From positions 1-64,000 of the forward strand of contig JAFSMO010000110.1 of the NCBI GenBank assembly GCA_017447865.1: a DNA stretch of 64,000 nt, given 5' to 3'. This stretch comes from Thermoguttaceae bacterium. GTDB lineage: Bacteria > Planctomycetota > Planctomycetia > Pirellulales > Thermoguttaceae. A program made the position numbers and the translations under genes. This document shows, piece by piece, positions 1 to 7,886 of this stretch. The notes under the pieces were generated by a model. That model saw nothing but the letters and a program-made list of their open reading frames with translations, made no database searches and was not told where the DNA came from. Every line of letters starts with the position of its first letter. The first letter of the stretch is position 1.

Positions 1-126
1 TTCTCGAATGGCGCACTGACGTTCACAAACGTCCCGGTCGGCATACAGCAGAAACTTCAGATCAACGTTTCCAACGGGGTCTGCACGACGGCGTGGTCCA
101 AAGCGGTTTCCGTGAAAACGAAGTAA
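1..126 (+). CDS. C-terminal end of a secreted or surface protein (partial)
   Basis: Only the last 41 codons lie in the window; the frame starts at base 1 and stops with TAA at 124-126. The residues alternate polar and hydrophobic (ALTFTNVPVG, LQINVSNGV) and end in SVKTK, which looks like the last beta strands of an Ig-like or fibronectin-III-like domain of a long exported protein. This is inference from composition only; no catalytic motif is visible. The 154 bases to the next gene hold no clear terminator or gene. Confidence 0.55.
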   Translation, partial: FSNGALTFTNVPVGIQQKLQINVSNGVCTTAWSKAVSVKTK

Positions 127-280
127 CCGCCCGTTTTAAGGAACACGGCCAAGTATTTGTGCACCGTCAAGACCTCCGAAATTTGTTGTCATTTTGTGAA
201 TTTCAACAGGTTTTCAGATGAATCAGGGGCAATCCTGGCAAGAAGATCATCGAAAATAAGCACCAAAGGATGAAACCCAA

Positions 281-1315
281 ATGAGGAAGAAAATGAGATT
301 CACCCCGTTGACCAAAGCGGTCTTTGCGGTCGGTTCGTTTGTTCGGGGACAGGCGTTTGGGATCGCCGTCCTTCTTTGCGCGGCGGCGGCCCTCATTTTC
401 CCCGAGGCGTTTCTCTCCTGGGGAGGGGTAAAGCTGACCAGCCTGGTCGTTCCCGCCATCCAGATGATCATGTTCGGCATGGGCACGACGCTGGCGCCGG
501 CGGACTTCGTTCGCGTCGTCAAACGTCCGTGGGCCGTGGGGATCGGCGTCGGGCTGCAGTTCCTCATCATGCCGCTCGTGGGGCTGGCGCTGGCGAAGAT
601 CTGCGGCTTCCCGCCCGAGCTGGCCGCCGGGTGTGTGCTCGTCGGGTCGGTCGCGGGAGGCACGGCCTCGAACGTCATCGCGTTTCTCGCCAAGGCCGAC
701 GTGGCGCTCTCGGTCACCATGACGTGCTGTTCCACCCTGCTCTCGCCGTTCGTCACGCCGGTGGCCATGAAAGTCCTCGCGGGGTGCTTCATCGAGATCG
801 ACGTCCTGAAAATGATGGTCGAGATCTTGAAAGTGGTCGTGGTCCCCATCGCCGCCGGAGCGGTCGTCCATTACATTTTCCGGCGGCAGTTCGCCCGGCA
901 CAAGAGCGTTTGCGACCGTGCGCTCTCCATTTTATCCATGACCGGGATCTGCTTCACGATCATCGCGATCACGGCCCCGTGCCGCAGCGTTTTGTCCTCG
1001 GCCGGCCCGCTGCTCGTCGCGGCGGCGATCGCCCATAACGTCACGGGCTACGTGGGCGGGTACTGGGTCACACGTCTGACCAGACGCTTTACGCATCTCG
1101 GCGAGACGGAGGCCCGAACCGTCGCGATCGAGGTCGGAATGCAGAACAGCGGCCTGGCGTCGGCCCTTGCCGTGGGCCTGCTCGGCAGCGCCGTCACTGC
1201 GCTTCCCGCCAACATTTTCTCGATCTGGATGGACTTCTCGGGCTCCCTGATCGCGAACTGGTGGGGCCGCCACCCCGTCACCGACGATTCTGACCGAGCG
1301 TCTTCGAGATCGTAA
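281..1315 (+). CDS. BASS-family (bile acid:sodium symporter type) transporter
   Basis: A 344-residue inner-membrane protein with about nine or ten hydrophobic segments, the size and layout of the bile acid:Na+ symporter (BASS) superfamily. Supporting stretches are the early IQMIMFGMGTTL segment, the FLIMPLVGLALAK helix, the Gly-rich GSVAGGTASNVIAFLAKAD crossover region and the late EVGMQNSGLASALA segment, all typical of the family. BASS members import organic anions (bile acids, pantoate, keto acids, sulphated compounds) with sodium; the substrate cannot be read here. ATG at 281 has an AAAGGA ten bases upstream; ATG at 293 with GAGGAAG close in front is an equally good start. It stands alone before the A/T-richer LRR block. 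Confidence 0.85.
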   Translation: MRKKMRFTPLTKAVFAVGSFVRGQAFGIAVLLCAAAALIFPEAFLSWGGVKLTSLVVPAIQMIMFGMGTTLAPADFVRVVKRPWAVGIGVGLQFLIMPLVGLALAKICGFPPELAAGCVLVGSVAGGTASNVIAFLAKADVALSVTMTCCSTLLSPFVTPVAMKVLAGCFIEIDVLKMMVEILKVVVVPIAAGAVVHYIFRRQFARHKSVCDRALSILSMTGICFTIIAITAPCRSVLSSAGPLLVAAAIAHNVTGYVGGYWVTRLTRRFTHLGETEARTVAIEVGMQNSGLASALAVGLLGSAVTALPANIFSIWMDFSGSLIANWWGRHPVTDDSDRASSRS

Positions 1316-1351
1316 TCCTTCCAGACACCGCAATATGCATCACGTGGGAAA

Positions 1352-1406
1352 TTTTGTTGTTTTTTTCAAATTTTCTGGAATATTCATCTCATTTGTTCGT
1401 TATAGT
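1352..1406 (+). promoter_or_regulatory. Putative promoter region of the LRR gene, related to the one at 3463-3518
   Basis: TTTTGTTGT at 1352, TCTGGAA ending at 1380, and TTCGT followed by TATAGT at 1401-1406. The same words occur in the same order upstream of the membrane-protein pair, with the distance from TTTTGTTGT to the TATAxT box differing by one base (49 versus 50). GGAA, 17 bases, CGTTATA also resembles an ECF-sigma promoter. No good TTGACA lies 17 bases upstream of the -10-like box. Confidence 0.45.
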
Positions 1407-1446
1407 TTATATCAGTAGTTTCACTAATCGAATCAAGGAGAAAAGA

Positions 1447-3357
1447 ATGACTGATAACGAAAATGAACAGAAATTGAACGCTCTTCAGAAAAAATTCTTT
1501 CCGGACTTGACGCTGGATGAGTTACGGGAGAAAACCCACTGCGAAGTCAATGTGATGCTGAGTTTCGATTCAGAGGCGGATTTGGAGCTTTTCACTGCGT
1601 TGCCTCGTCTTGAATCTTTGATTATTTTGAGTCCCCTGCGTATTTTGACTGCTGATGGATACAAGGTCCTGTCACAGATCCCAACTCTTCGTGAGCTGCG
1701 TATTGAAGACATTGGCTACCCAAAAGACGTGATGGAAGTCGTCCTCAATATGAAGCACATCGTCAAAGTTGGGTTTTCCTGGTTAAGATTCGGACAACGC
1801 ATTTTCGATGTTCTTGCCGGTGCATCTCATTTGAAATCACTTCTTTTGGATTTTCATAATGAGCCGATTCCGGAGACGTTTTTGGACGTTCTGAAAACCC
1901 TTCCCCAGCTCGAAGAACTGTCGCTGGGCTACTGCAGTTTCAAGGCTGATAAACTGCTCGATGTTGTGAAGGATTTTCCGAACCTCCACAATCTGAATGT
2001 CTTTCAAATGAGAATGACCGAAGAGGATGCCGCCCGATTGAAACAAATGAAAAACCTGGATTCGTTTCAATTGGTTTGTCCCTCCCAAAGGAAAGATCAA
2101 GATGAACCGGAAGAGGATCTTGGCCTCCTGGACGAGGGAGAACGGCTCAAGGAATTATCTCTTTCAGGATTCCAGACAATCAGGAATTTTGACTGGGATT
2201 TGCCGAACCTGAAGAGTTTGCACATCATAAAAACTCCGAACCTGGAATCGATCGATTTCCTGAAGATCCCGGAACTCACGCATTTCTCATTCTTTGGCCT
2301 TGATCCCAGTTCGCCGATAGAGCTAAAAGACCTGGACACTCTGGAGAAACTCGAAAGTTTGAGTTACTACGGACCGAAGGTCGAAAGATCGATTTACAGG
2401 CAGTTGGAGATGCTTCCCCAGCTGAAGTCCCTTAGTCTTTGGGCGAACAATCCCCTGGAACCCGAGGACGTTTACTACCTTTCTTCGCTGAAACAGCTTC
2501 AGGACCTTTCGCTGTTCGTGACAAAGGATATGACAGTCCAGGACCTGAAAGAACTGGGAACATTTCCGCATTTGAAGAGATTGTGTATCCAGAACGTTCA
2601 ATCACCTGAAATAATCGAGGCGTTCCTGGAAAGAATGCCAGTCCTGGAGAGTTTATCCGTTCTGAACGAGTCGATAGATGATCAGGGAATTGGGGTGATC
2701 CAAGGTTTCCCAAACATTCGGGAATTGAACATTTTCAGCTGCTCCGACGTAAGCAGTGAGGGCATTCAGACCCTGTTCTCGATGAAGAATCTGCGTTTTT
2801 TGCGCGTCGGCAAAGGGGAAACCGAGTTTCTGGACATTCACGACCTGCCTCACTTGCGCCTGCTGGAATTATTTCGCTGGACGGAGTTGAAAGTGTGCTC
2901 CATTGAGCGACTGCCGGAACTTTTGGCATTCCCGTTGACGAGTCAAACACTTGAGCGGATTTCATTCCAGGAAATGGACACTTTGCTGGCGGTTCAGCTG
3001 CAAAATTGCCGGTCTCTGGAATCCATCCAGTTTCGCAAAATCCCCAAACTGGTGCACCTGAATCTGATTGGGAGTAACAATCAGGACCTGAGCGGTTTGA
3101 TCGGCCTTCCCAATCTCCGCGAGTTGGGCATTACGTACGAGCAGATTAGGCAGGACCTTGTGCTGGAAACGCTTCAGGAGATTCCGACCCTGGAAGAAAT
3201 TGCGATTGAATGTTCACCCCCAAAGGATAATGTGGACATTAATGTTGTCCACAACGGCATACGCCACGAAACGCTGGACGATTGTCCCTGCAACGAGGAG
3301 GAACGCGAGAAAATCCAAAAGGCTCTGCCGAACTGCAAGGTTTCGTTTTTGTTCTAA
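1447..3357 (+). CDS. Cytosolic leucine-rich-repeat protein
   Basis: A 636-residue protein built almost entirely of LRR units of about 23-28 residues (for example LKSLLLDFHNEP, LEELSLGYCSF, LKSLSLWANNPL, LRELGITYEQI), from about residue 45 to 610, plus a C-terminal LPNCKV cap typical of planctomycete LRR proteins. There is no signal peptide or membrane segment, so it should act in the cytoplasm as a protein-binding scaffold; the partner is unknown. The start at 1447 was chosen because AAGGAG lies 7 bases upstream; an upstream extension in frame lacks an RBS. The region is visibly more A/T-rich than the flanking genes. Its promoter region resembles that of the following membrane-protein pair, which suggests joint expression (inference). 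Confidence 0.8.
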   Translation: MTDNENEQKLNALQKKFFPDLTLDELREKTHCEVNVMLSFDSEADLELFTALPRLESLIILSPLRILTADGYKVLSQIPTLRELRIEDIGYPKDVMEVVLNMKHIVKVGFSWLRFGQRIFDVLAGASHLKSLLLDFHNEPIPETFLDVLKTLPQLEELSLGYCSFKADKLLDVVKDFPNLHNLNVFQMRMTEEDAARLKQMKNLDSFQLVCPSQRKDQDEPEEDLGLLDEGERLKELSLSGFQTIRNFDWDLPNLKSLHIIKTPNLESIDFLKIPELTHFSFFGLDPSSPIELKDLDTLEKLESLSYYGPKVERSIYRQLEMLPQLKSLSLWANNPLEPEDVYYLSSLKQLQDLSLFVTKDMTVQDLKELGTFPHLKRLCIQNVQSPEIIEAFLERMPVLESLSVLNESIDDQGIGVIQGFPNIRELNIFSCSDVSSEGIQTLFSMKNLRFLRVGKGETEFLDIHDLPHLRLLELFRWTELKVCSIERLPELLAFPLTSQTLERISFQEMDTLLAVQLQNCRSLESIQFRKIPKLVHLNLIGSNNQDLSGLIGLPNLRELGITYEQIRQDLVLETLQEIPTLEEIAIECSPPKDNVDINVVHNGIRHETLDDCPCNEEEREKIQKALPNCKVSFLF

Positions 3358-3462
3358 CTCCAGGGATAAAACCGAAAATATACGACTGACTGTGCGGTGT
3401 TGATCGGTCTTCGCAGCGCAGTCAGCCCTTTCAAACCGGACTTTTGGGGTGTTCGGAGGTAC

Positions 3463-3518
3463 TTTTGTTGTAAATTTGTAAAAAATTCTGGGAAATTTTG
3501 ACATTGATTCGTTATACT
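3463..3518 (+). promoter_or_regulatory. Putative promoter region of the membrane-protein pair
   Basis: TTTTGTTGT at 3463, TCTGGGAA ending near 3494, then TTCGT and TATACT at 3513-3518, matching the arrangement before the LRR gene at 1352-1406. GGAA to CGTTATA is 15 bases here. TTGACA at 3498-3503 is only 9 bases from TATACT, so it cannot be its -35 box. Confidence 0.45.
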
Positions 3519-3563
3519 CTATAGAGGGAAACATCATCACCAGAAACTTGCAAAGGAGTAGAA

Positions 3564-4616
3564 ATGACAGAACCGATCGAAAACGTCAATGAAAAATCAG
3601 CTGAAAACCACAAAGTCAACCAGAAGAAAACCTCATGGGGTTACCTGCTCGCCATGATCCTGACAGTGGTTCTGGCGGGGATCTCCTACTGGCTGGGGCA
3701 AGCCAGTAAATCGGTTCCTCCTCTTACCTACAAATTCCGAAATACTGCGGTGACCTCGGAATCTGGTTCGGTCAAGGAAAAATTCAGACAGAAAGTTCTC
3801 GACGAAGAATTACGGTACCAGCACAAGAACAATGAAATCATGGACGATTTCGAGTTTAAGCTGAAAGAAATCATCAACAGGAATTTCGATACGGCCGAAA
3901 ATGAAATTCCTTCGGTAATCCACGATCTTTCCGGTTTAGGTGCCTGCAACAAACTGTGCTACAAAATGGTCAAAGACAAGATCAAGCACACCGACGATGC
4001 GCAGAAGGCAATCGGGAATTCTCTTGATAAAGTCCTGAAACACTGCAAGAATGGAGCGGCTGAAGTGGATGAGCTCCTGAAAAACTGTGAGGTACGGCTC
4101 GCTGAAAACAGCAACGAATTCCGCTCTGCCATCGCTGCCGCGCTGAAGAGTCCCGAATATGCCGATCTGGACATTTCGCTGATCGAGCAGCAGACCAATG
4201 AAATGGTTCAAAACCGGGTTTATTATACGGCCCAAAGTACCATTCTGGCCGAAATCAGTGTTGCGTTGGAAATCGTTTTTATTCGTTCGACGTACCGGAT
4301 TATCTCAACGGTTTTCGCAAAAGCCGTAGGCAAAATGGTGGGAAGTTCTTCCGTCAGTTTGATACTTGCCGCAGCAGACGGGCCTTTGCCGATTGGCGAT
4401 ACCGTCGCTGCAGGAATCGCCATTGTTGGACTTGGCTGGACTGCCTACGATATTCATGAGGCCAGGAAGGTTTTGCCTGGCAAGCTGGAAGCAGAGCTTC
4501 GGAAAGCTGTTCAGGAATACCGGAATGGGGTCACTGAAAAAGCCAAAGGCCAGGCCCAGCAAATGTTTGAGGAATACCGCAACAGCACCAAAGAATTAGT
4601 GGAAAACGTTTTTTAG
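3564..4616 (+). CDS. Unknown membrane-anchored helical protein
   Basis: A 350-residue protein I do not recognise. Residues 1-24 are polar and charged, 25-45 form one membrane helix (WGYLLAMILTVVLAG), about 60-230 are a charged, largely helical stretch with few cysteines, and about 240-300 hold a second hydrophobic, Gly-rich part including ADGPLPIGDTVAAG and a WTAYDIHEA motif. The tail from about 305 is again charged and helical (AQQMFEEYRNS). Such a layout suggests an inner-membrane protein whose helical domain lies outside the cytoplasm. RBS AAAGGAG precedes the ATG. The gene ends 9 bases before the next start (TAGGAGAACAAA ATG), so the two are a transcriptional pair. The sequence is A/T-richer than surrounding sugar genes. 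Confidence 0.7.
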   Translation: MTEPIENVNEKSAENHKVNQKKTSWGYLLAMILTVVLAGISYWLGQASKSVPPLTYKFRNTAVTSESGSVKEKFRQKVLDEELRYQHKNNEIMDDFEFKLKEIINRNFDTAENEIPSVIHDLSGLGACNKLCYKMVKDKIKHTDDAQKAIGNSLDKVLKHCKNGAAEVDELLKNCEVRLAENSNEFRSAIAAALKSPEYADLDISLIEQQTNEMVQNRVYYTAQSTILAEISVALEIVFIRSTYRIISTVFAKAVGKMVGSSSVSLILAAADGPLPIGDTVAAGIAIVGLGWTAYDIHEARKVLPGKLEAELRKAVQEYRNGVTEKAKGQAQQMFEEYRNSTKELVENVF

Positions 4617-4625
4617 GAGAACAAA

Positions 4626-5585
4626 ATGAAGCAAACTTTATTTACACTCGGACTGGTGGTTCTATTCCTGGTTGCCATCGCGAGCAGCGGATTTGGAAAT
4701 CCAGCGACCAAAATCATTCAGGAAGCCCTCGAACAGGCCGCAAAGATCAGTGGCAAATCCCTGACCCCGGCCTCGAAGGAAGCGGCGGAACTGGCGATGA
4801 AAAAAGCGGTGGTGGCACACGGTGATGATGTCGTGAAAATCGTACGTATCGGTGGTCTTGAAACCCTCGAACAGGGGACCAAGCACGGGGATGAATTCTG
4901 GAGGATGTGTGCGCATTGCCCCGACGCTGCGCGTTCTTTGGCACTCCACGCAGACGATCTGCTCCCGCTGGCTCGCCGAATCGGCCCGGAAGTGCTGGAA
5001 ATCGAGGCCCGTACACCTGGAATGGCCCTGAAAATCGCGGAACATTACGGCGATGATGGTCTCCGTGCGCTCATGAACGCTCCATCGGACGACATTTCCC
5101 GGTTGATATGCGGAGCGCAAAATGCCGACTCGCCCAAAACCCGTGAGTTGCTGCTGGAAAAATACAAAAGTTCAAAAGACAAAGCAAAGTTTCTCGAGAG
5201 TATCAACTGGAAAGTCGTCGCTGCTACAGGGCTTTCTGCCGCGGCCATTACTTCCGCTTACAAAATCAGTGACGGCGTTGAAGAGGTCATTAAAACAACT
5301 GGACCGTCGGTTTTCCCCGAAATGACCAAGGGAATGTTCTATCTGTTCCTGTGCCTCCTGACGTTCTGCGCGATCTTCCTGTTGTGGGTTATAAGACCGT
5401 TTTTGAAGCCCCTGGTGACCATGCTTGAAAAGAAGCACGAACCGAAAGCCAAACTGGAAGCGGAATTGGAAGCCAAACCGGAAGCCCAACCGGAAGCCCA
5501 ACCAGAAGCAAAGTCGGAAGCTGAACCGGAAACCAAGCCCGAAACCAAGCCGGAATCGGATTCGCCAGAGGTTGGGGACACTTGA
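4626..5585 (+). CDS. Unknown membrane protein with acidic-Pro repeat tail
   Basis: A 319-residue protein with an N-terminal signal or anchor (residues 1-25, LFTLGLVVLFLVAIASSGFG), a helical extracytoplasmic domain (about 26-200) with repeated short helices (DDLLPLARRIGPEVLEIEA, ALKIAEHYGDDGLRALM), a membrane helix at about 237-262 (MFYLFLCLLTFCAIFLLWV), and a cytoplasmic tail made of tetrapeptide repeats EAKP/EAQP/ETKP. It shares an operon with the preceding membrane protein, and the stop of that gene overlaps its own RBS region. The two likely form a complex in the envelope (inference from adjacency and topology). No enzymatic motif is seen and no family is recognised. Confidence 0.7.
   Translation: MKQTLFTLGLVVLFLVAIASSGFGNPATKIIQEALEQAAKISGKSLTPASKEAAELAMKKAVVAHGDDVVKIVRIGGLETLEQGTKHGDEFWRMCAHCPDAARSLALHADDLLPLARRIGPEVLEIEARTPGMALKIAEHYGDDGLRALMNAPSDDISRLICGAQNADSPKTRELLLEKYKSSKDKAKFLESINWKVVAATGLSAAAITSAYKISDGVEEVIKTTGPSVFPEMTKGMFYLFLCLLTFCAIFLLWVIRPFLKPLVTMLEKKHEPKAKLEAELEAKPEAQPEAQPEAKSEAEPETKPETKPESDSPEVGDT
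5469..5564 (+). repeat. Eight 12-base tandem repeats coding Glu-x-x-Pro/Ser tetrapeptides
   Basis: Eight consecutive in-frame 12-base units encode EAKP EAQP EAQP EAKS EAEP ETKP ETKP ESDS at the C-terminus of the preceding gene. They form a stiff, charged cytoplasmic tail and are a likely site of length variation. Confidence 0.85.
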
Positions 5586-5644
5586 TAAAAATCCTCCCTG
5601 ATTTGCAAAAGGAAGAAAAAATCAAAAATCGGCCAAGGGGGGGG

Positions 5645-5673
5645 TTGAAGTTCCTCCGGTTTTCGGGTATGAT
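5645..5673 (+). promoter_or_regulatory. Sigma-70-type promoter of the 5739-9068 operon
   Basis: TTGAAG at 5645-5650, 17 bases, TATGAT at 5668-5673, then a GGAGAAG ribosome binding site 6 bases before the ATG at 5739. Confidence 0.6.
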
Positions 5674-5738
5674 GAAGGAAAGAGTCTTTTGGACCCCCAG
5701 GCTTCTGGAAGCCTTCATTTTTACCCCCGGAGAAGCAA

Positions 5739-6749
5739 ATGTCCCGCAAAATCACCATGTATTCCGCCCAGTGGGGCGATTTGGATTTCGACGTTTTCGC
5801 CCGAAAAATGAGCCAGTTCGGCTACGACGGGCTGGAACTCAAGTGCACGCTCGACCGTCCCAACGACCATTTCAACGTTCGGGCCGCGCTTGAGGACGAT
5901 TCGTACTGCGAGCGCAAAAGAGAGCAGCTCGACGAGCTGGGTCTCGGTTGCTGGGCGCTTTCGGCCCACAGTTACGGCCAGTTGATCCTCGACGACCTGG
6001 ACGAGCGTCACCGCAAAATGGTCCCCGAGTACATCTGGGGAGACGGCGACCCCGCCGGCGTCCGCGCCCGCGCCAGCGAAGAGTTGAAACTGACCGCCCA
6101 CGCCGCCAAGAAATTCGGCGTTTCCGTCGTGAACGGCTTCACCGGCTCCTCCATCTGGAAGTACTTCTACTCCTTCCCGCCGGTCCCGCAGGCGTGGATC
6201 GACGACGGGTTCAAGATGCTTGCCGAGTACTGGACCCCGATCCTGGACGAGTTCGAGAGATGCGGCGTCAAATTCGCGCTGGAAGTCCATCCGACCGAGA
6301 TCGCGTTCGACATTTGGAGCGCCCGGAAGGCTCTCGTCGCGCTGGACTTTCACCCGGCTTTTGGGTTCAACTTCGACCCGAGCCATTTGGTCTGGCAGGG
6401 GGTCAACCCGGTCAAATTCCTGCGGGCGTTTCCGGACCGGATCTTCCACGTGCACGTGAAGGACGTGCTGCGAAACGACGACGATGAGGCGGGGATCCTC
6501 GGCTCCCACCTGAATTTCGGCGACTGCCGCCGCGGCTGGGACTTCCGAAGCCCGGGCCATGGCGAGGTCAATTTCGAAGAGATTTTCCGCATGCTGAACG
6601 TTCTGAACTACCAGGGGCCGCTCTCGGTCGAGTGGGAAGACTGCGGCATGGACCGCGAATTCGGCGCTCAGGACGCGCTGCGCTTCGTCCGCGGGCTCGA
6701 TTTCTCGGCCAGCGATTTCGCCTTCGATTCCTCCTTCCAGAGAAAATAA
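5739..6749 (+). CDS. Sugar phosphate isomerase/epimerase-like TIM-barrel protein
   Basis: A 336-residue cytosolic protein of the xylose-isomerase-like TIM-barrel (AP endonuclease 2) superfamily. Family marks are the N-terminal strand YDGLELKC, the metal-ligand stretch ALEVHPTEIAFD (Glu at about 178), FNFDPSHLVWQG (Asp/His), VHVKDVLRND (His-x-Lys-Asp) and the late SVEWEDCGMD (Glu). These are the usual divalent-metal ligands of the superfamily. Many planctomycete members work on sugars oxidised by Gfo/Idh enzymes, but the substrate is not known. It is the first gene of an operon: the next start lies one base after its stop, and a lactonase and a sialidase follow. Confidence 0.85.
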   Translation: MSRKITMYSAQWGDLDFDVFARKMSQFGYDGLELKCTLDRPNDHFNVRAALEDDSYCERKREQLDELGLGCWALSAHSYGQLILDDLDERHRKMVPEYIWGDGDPAGVRARASEELKLTAHAAKKFGVSVVNGFTGSSIWKYFYSFPPVPQAWIDDGFKMLAEYWTPILDEFERCGVKFALEVHPTEIAFDIWSARKALVALDFHPAFGFNFDPSHLVWQGVNPVKFLRAFPDRIFHVHVKDVLRNDDDEAGILGSHLNFGDCRRGWDFRSPGHGEVNFEEIFRMLNVLNYQGPLSVEWEDCGMDREFGAQDALRFVRGLDFSASDFAFDSSFQRK

Positions 6750-6750
6750 A

Positions 6751-7863
6751 ATGCTGAAATTTTACGCCGGCACGCTCGCAAATCCAACCGATGATCCTTC
6801 CATTCCGCCGAGCGTGGGAATTTACCGGTTCGAGATGGACCCGGAAACGGGCTCGCTGCAAAACTGCGGCCTGGCCGCGCGGGCCAACGGTCCGTCCTGG
6901 GTCACGAAGTACCCCACGCTGCCGGGAATCTGGTACGCCGCCGCCTCCAGTGAGACGAAATCCTCGCAGAACGAGGACGTCGTGCTGGCTTTGCGTCAGG
7001 AAGCGGACGGAACGCTTTCCCGAATCGGCGCGTACCCGACCGGCGGGACCGATGCGTGCCACATTTCCGCTTCATCTGACGGAAAATTTTTGTTTGTCTC
7101 CAACTACCGAAACGCGACGCTGGCGTTTTTTGAGGTCCAGCCTGATGGCTCCCTCGGAGGGCGGCAGACGTTCCAGCTTGAAGGCCGGGGGCCGAATCCG
7201 GTGCGGCAGGCGAAATCCTACGCCCATTTCATGAAGACCGACCCGACCGGAAAATTCCTGCTGGCGTGCAATTTGGGCGCAGACCGGATCCACTCGTTCC
7301 GCTTTTTTGAGGCCGAAAACCGCTGGAAGCAGGCGCCGGATTTTCCTTACGCTCAAAGCGCCTCGGGGAGCGGCCCGCGCCATCTGGTTTTCTCGCCGGA
7401 CGGCCGCTGGGTTTACGTCATTAATGAGCTTTCCTGCACGCTGGACACGTTCGCGTGGGACCCGGAAATCGGGTCGCTCACGCTGGTGACCTCGGTCCCG
7501 ACGCTCCCGCCGCGCTTCCACGGCCTGAACAAAGGGGCGGCCATCGCGCTCTCCAAAGACGGGAAATTCCTTTACGTCACGAATCGCGGCGCGGACCTGA
7601 TCACGGTCTTCCAGGTCGATACGGCTCCGGTGGACGGCTCGCGCATGGAGGCCGGCGTGGTCCTCGATCCCGTCCAGTTCATCCCGTCCGGCGGGGAATT
7701 TCCGCGCTTCGGTGGGCTGGACCCGAGCGGGAATTTCTTCCTCGCCGCCAACAAAAAGTCGCACAACATCACGGTTTTTCGGGTGGATCCGACCAACGGG
7801 ACGCTCAGCCGGGGTTCCTCCGCGGCGATTGCGTGGTGCACGTGCATCGAATTTTCAGACTGA
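6751..7863 (+). CDS. Lactonase, seven-bladed beta-propeller (6-phosphogluconolactonase type)
   Basis: A 370-residue protein of the YbhE/Pgl-like lactonase family. Typical repeats are DACHISASSDGKFLFVSNYRNATL, split across the first blades (ACHISAS, FVSNYRN), the central SGSGPRHLVFSPDGRWVYV-type signature (GPRHLVFSPDG, VINELSCTL) and the C-terminal FPRFGGLDPSGNF and ITVFRVD blades. Such enzymes hydrolyse sugar lactones, for example 6-phosphogluconolactone. No signal peptide is present, so it should be cytosolic. It sits one base downstream of the TIM-barrel isomerase, which supports coupled translation and a pathway that oxidises a sugar to a lactone and then opens it (inference). Confidence 0.85.
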   Translation: MLKFYAGTLANPTDDPSIPPSVGIYRFEMDPETGSLQNCGLAARANGPSWVTKYPTLPGIWYAAASSETKSSQNEDVVLALRQEADGTLSRIGAYPTGGTDACHISASSDGKFLFVSNYRNATLAFFEVQPDGSLGGRQTFQLEGRGPNPVRQAKSYAHFMKTDPTGKFLLACNLGADRIHSFRFFEAENRWKQAPDFPYAQSASGSGPRHLVFSPDGRWVYVINELSCTLDTFAWDPEIGSLTLVTSVPTLPPRFHGLNKGAAIALSKDGKFLYVTNRGADLITVFQVDTAPVDGSRMEAGVVLDPVQFIPSGGEFPRFGGLDPSGNFFLAANKKSHNITVFRVDPTNGTLSRGSSAAIAWCTCIEFSD

Positions 7864-7886
7864 TTTAATCAAGAATGAGGCATTTT

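Noticed and set aside
3498..3518. TTGACA plus TATACT as a sigma-70 promoter before the membrane pair
   Set aside because: The spacer is 9 bases, far too short; the shared ECF-like motif is a better explanation.
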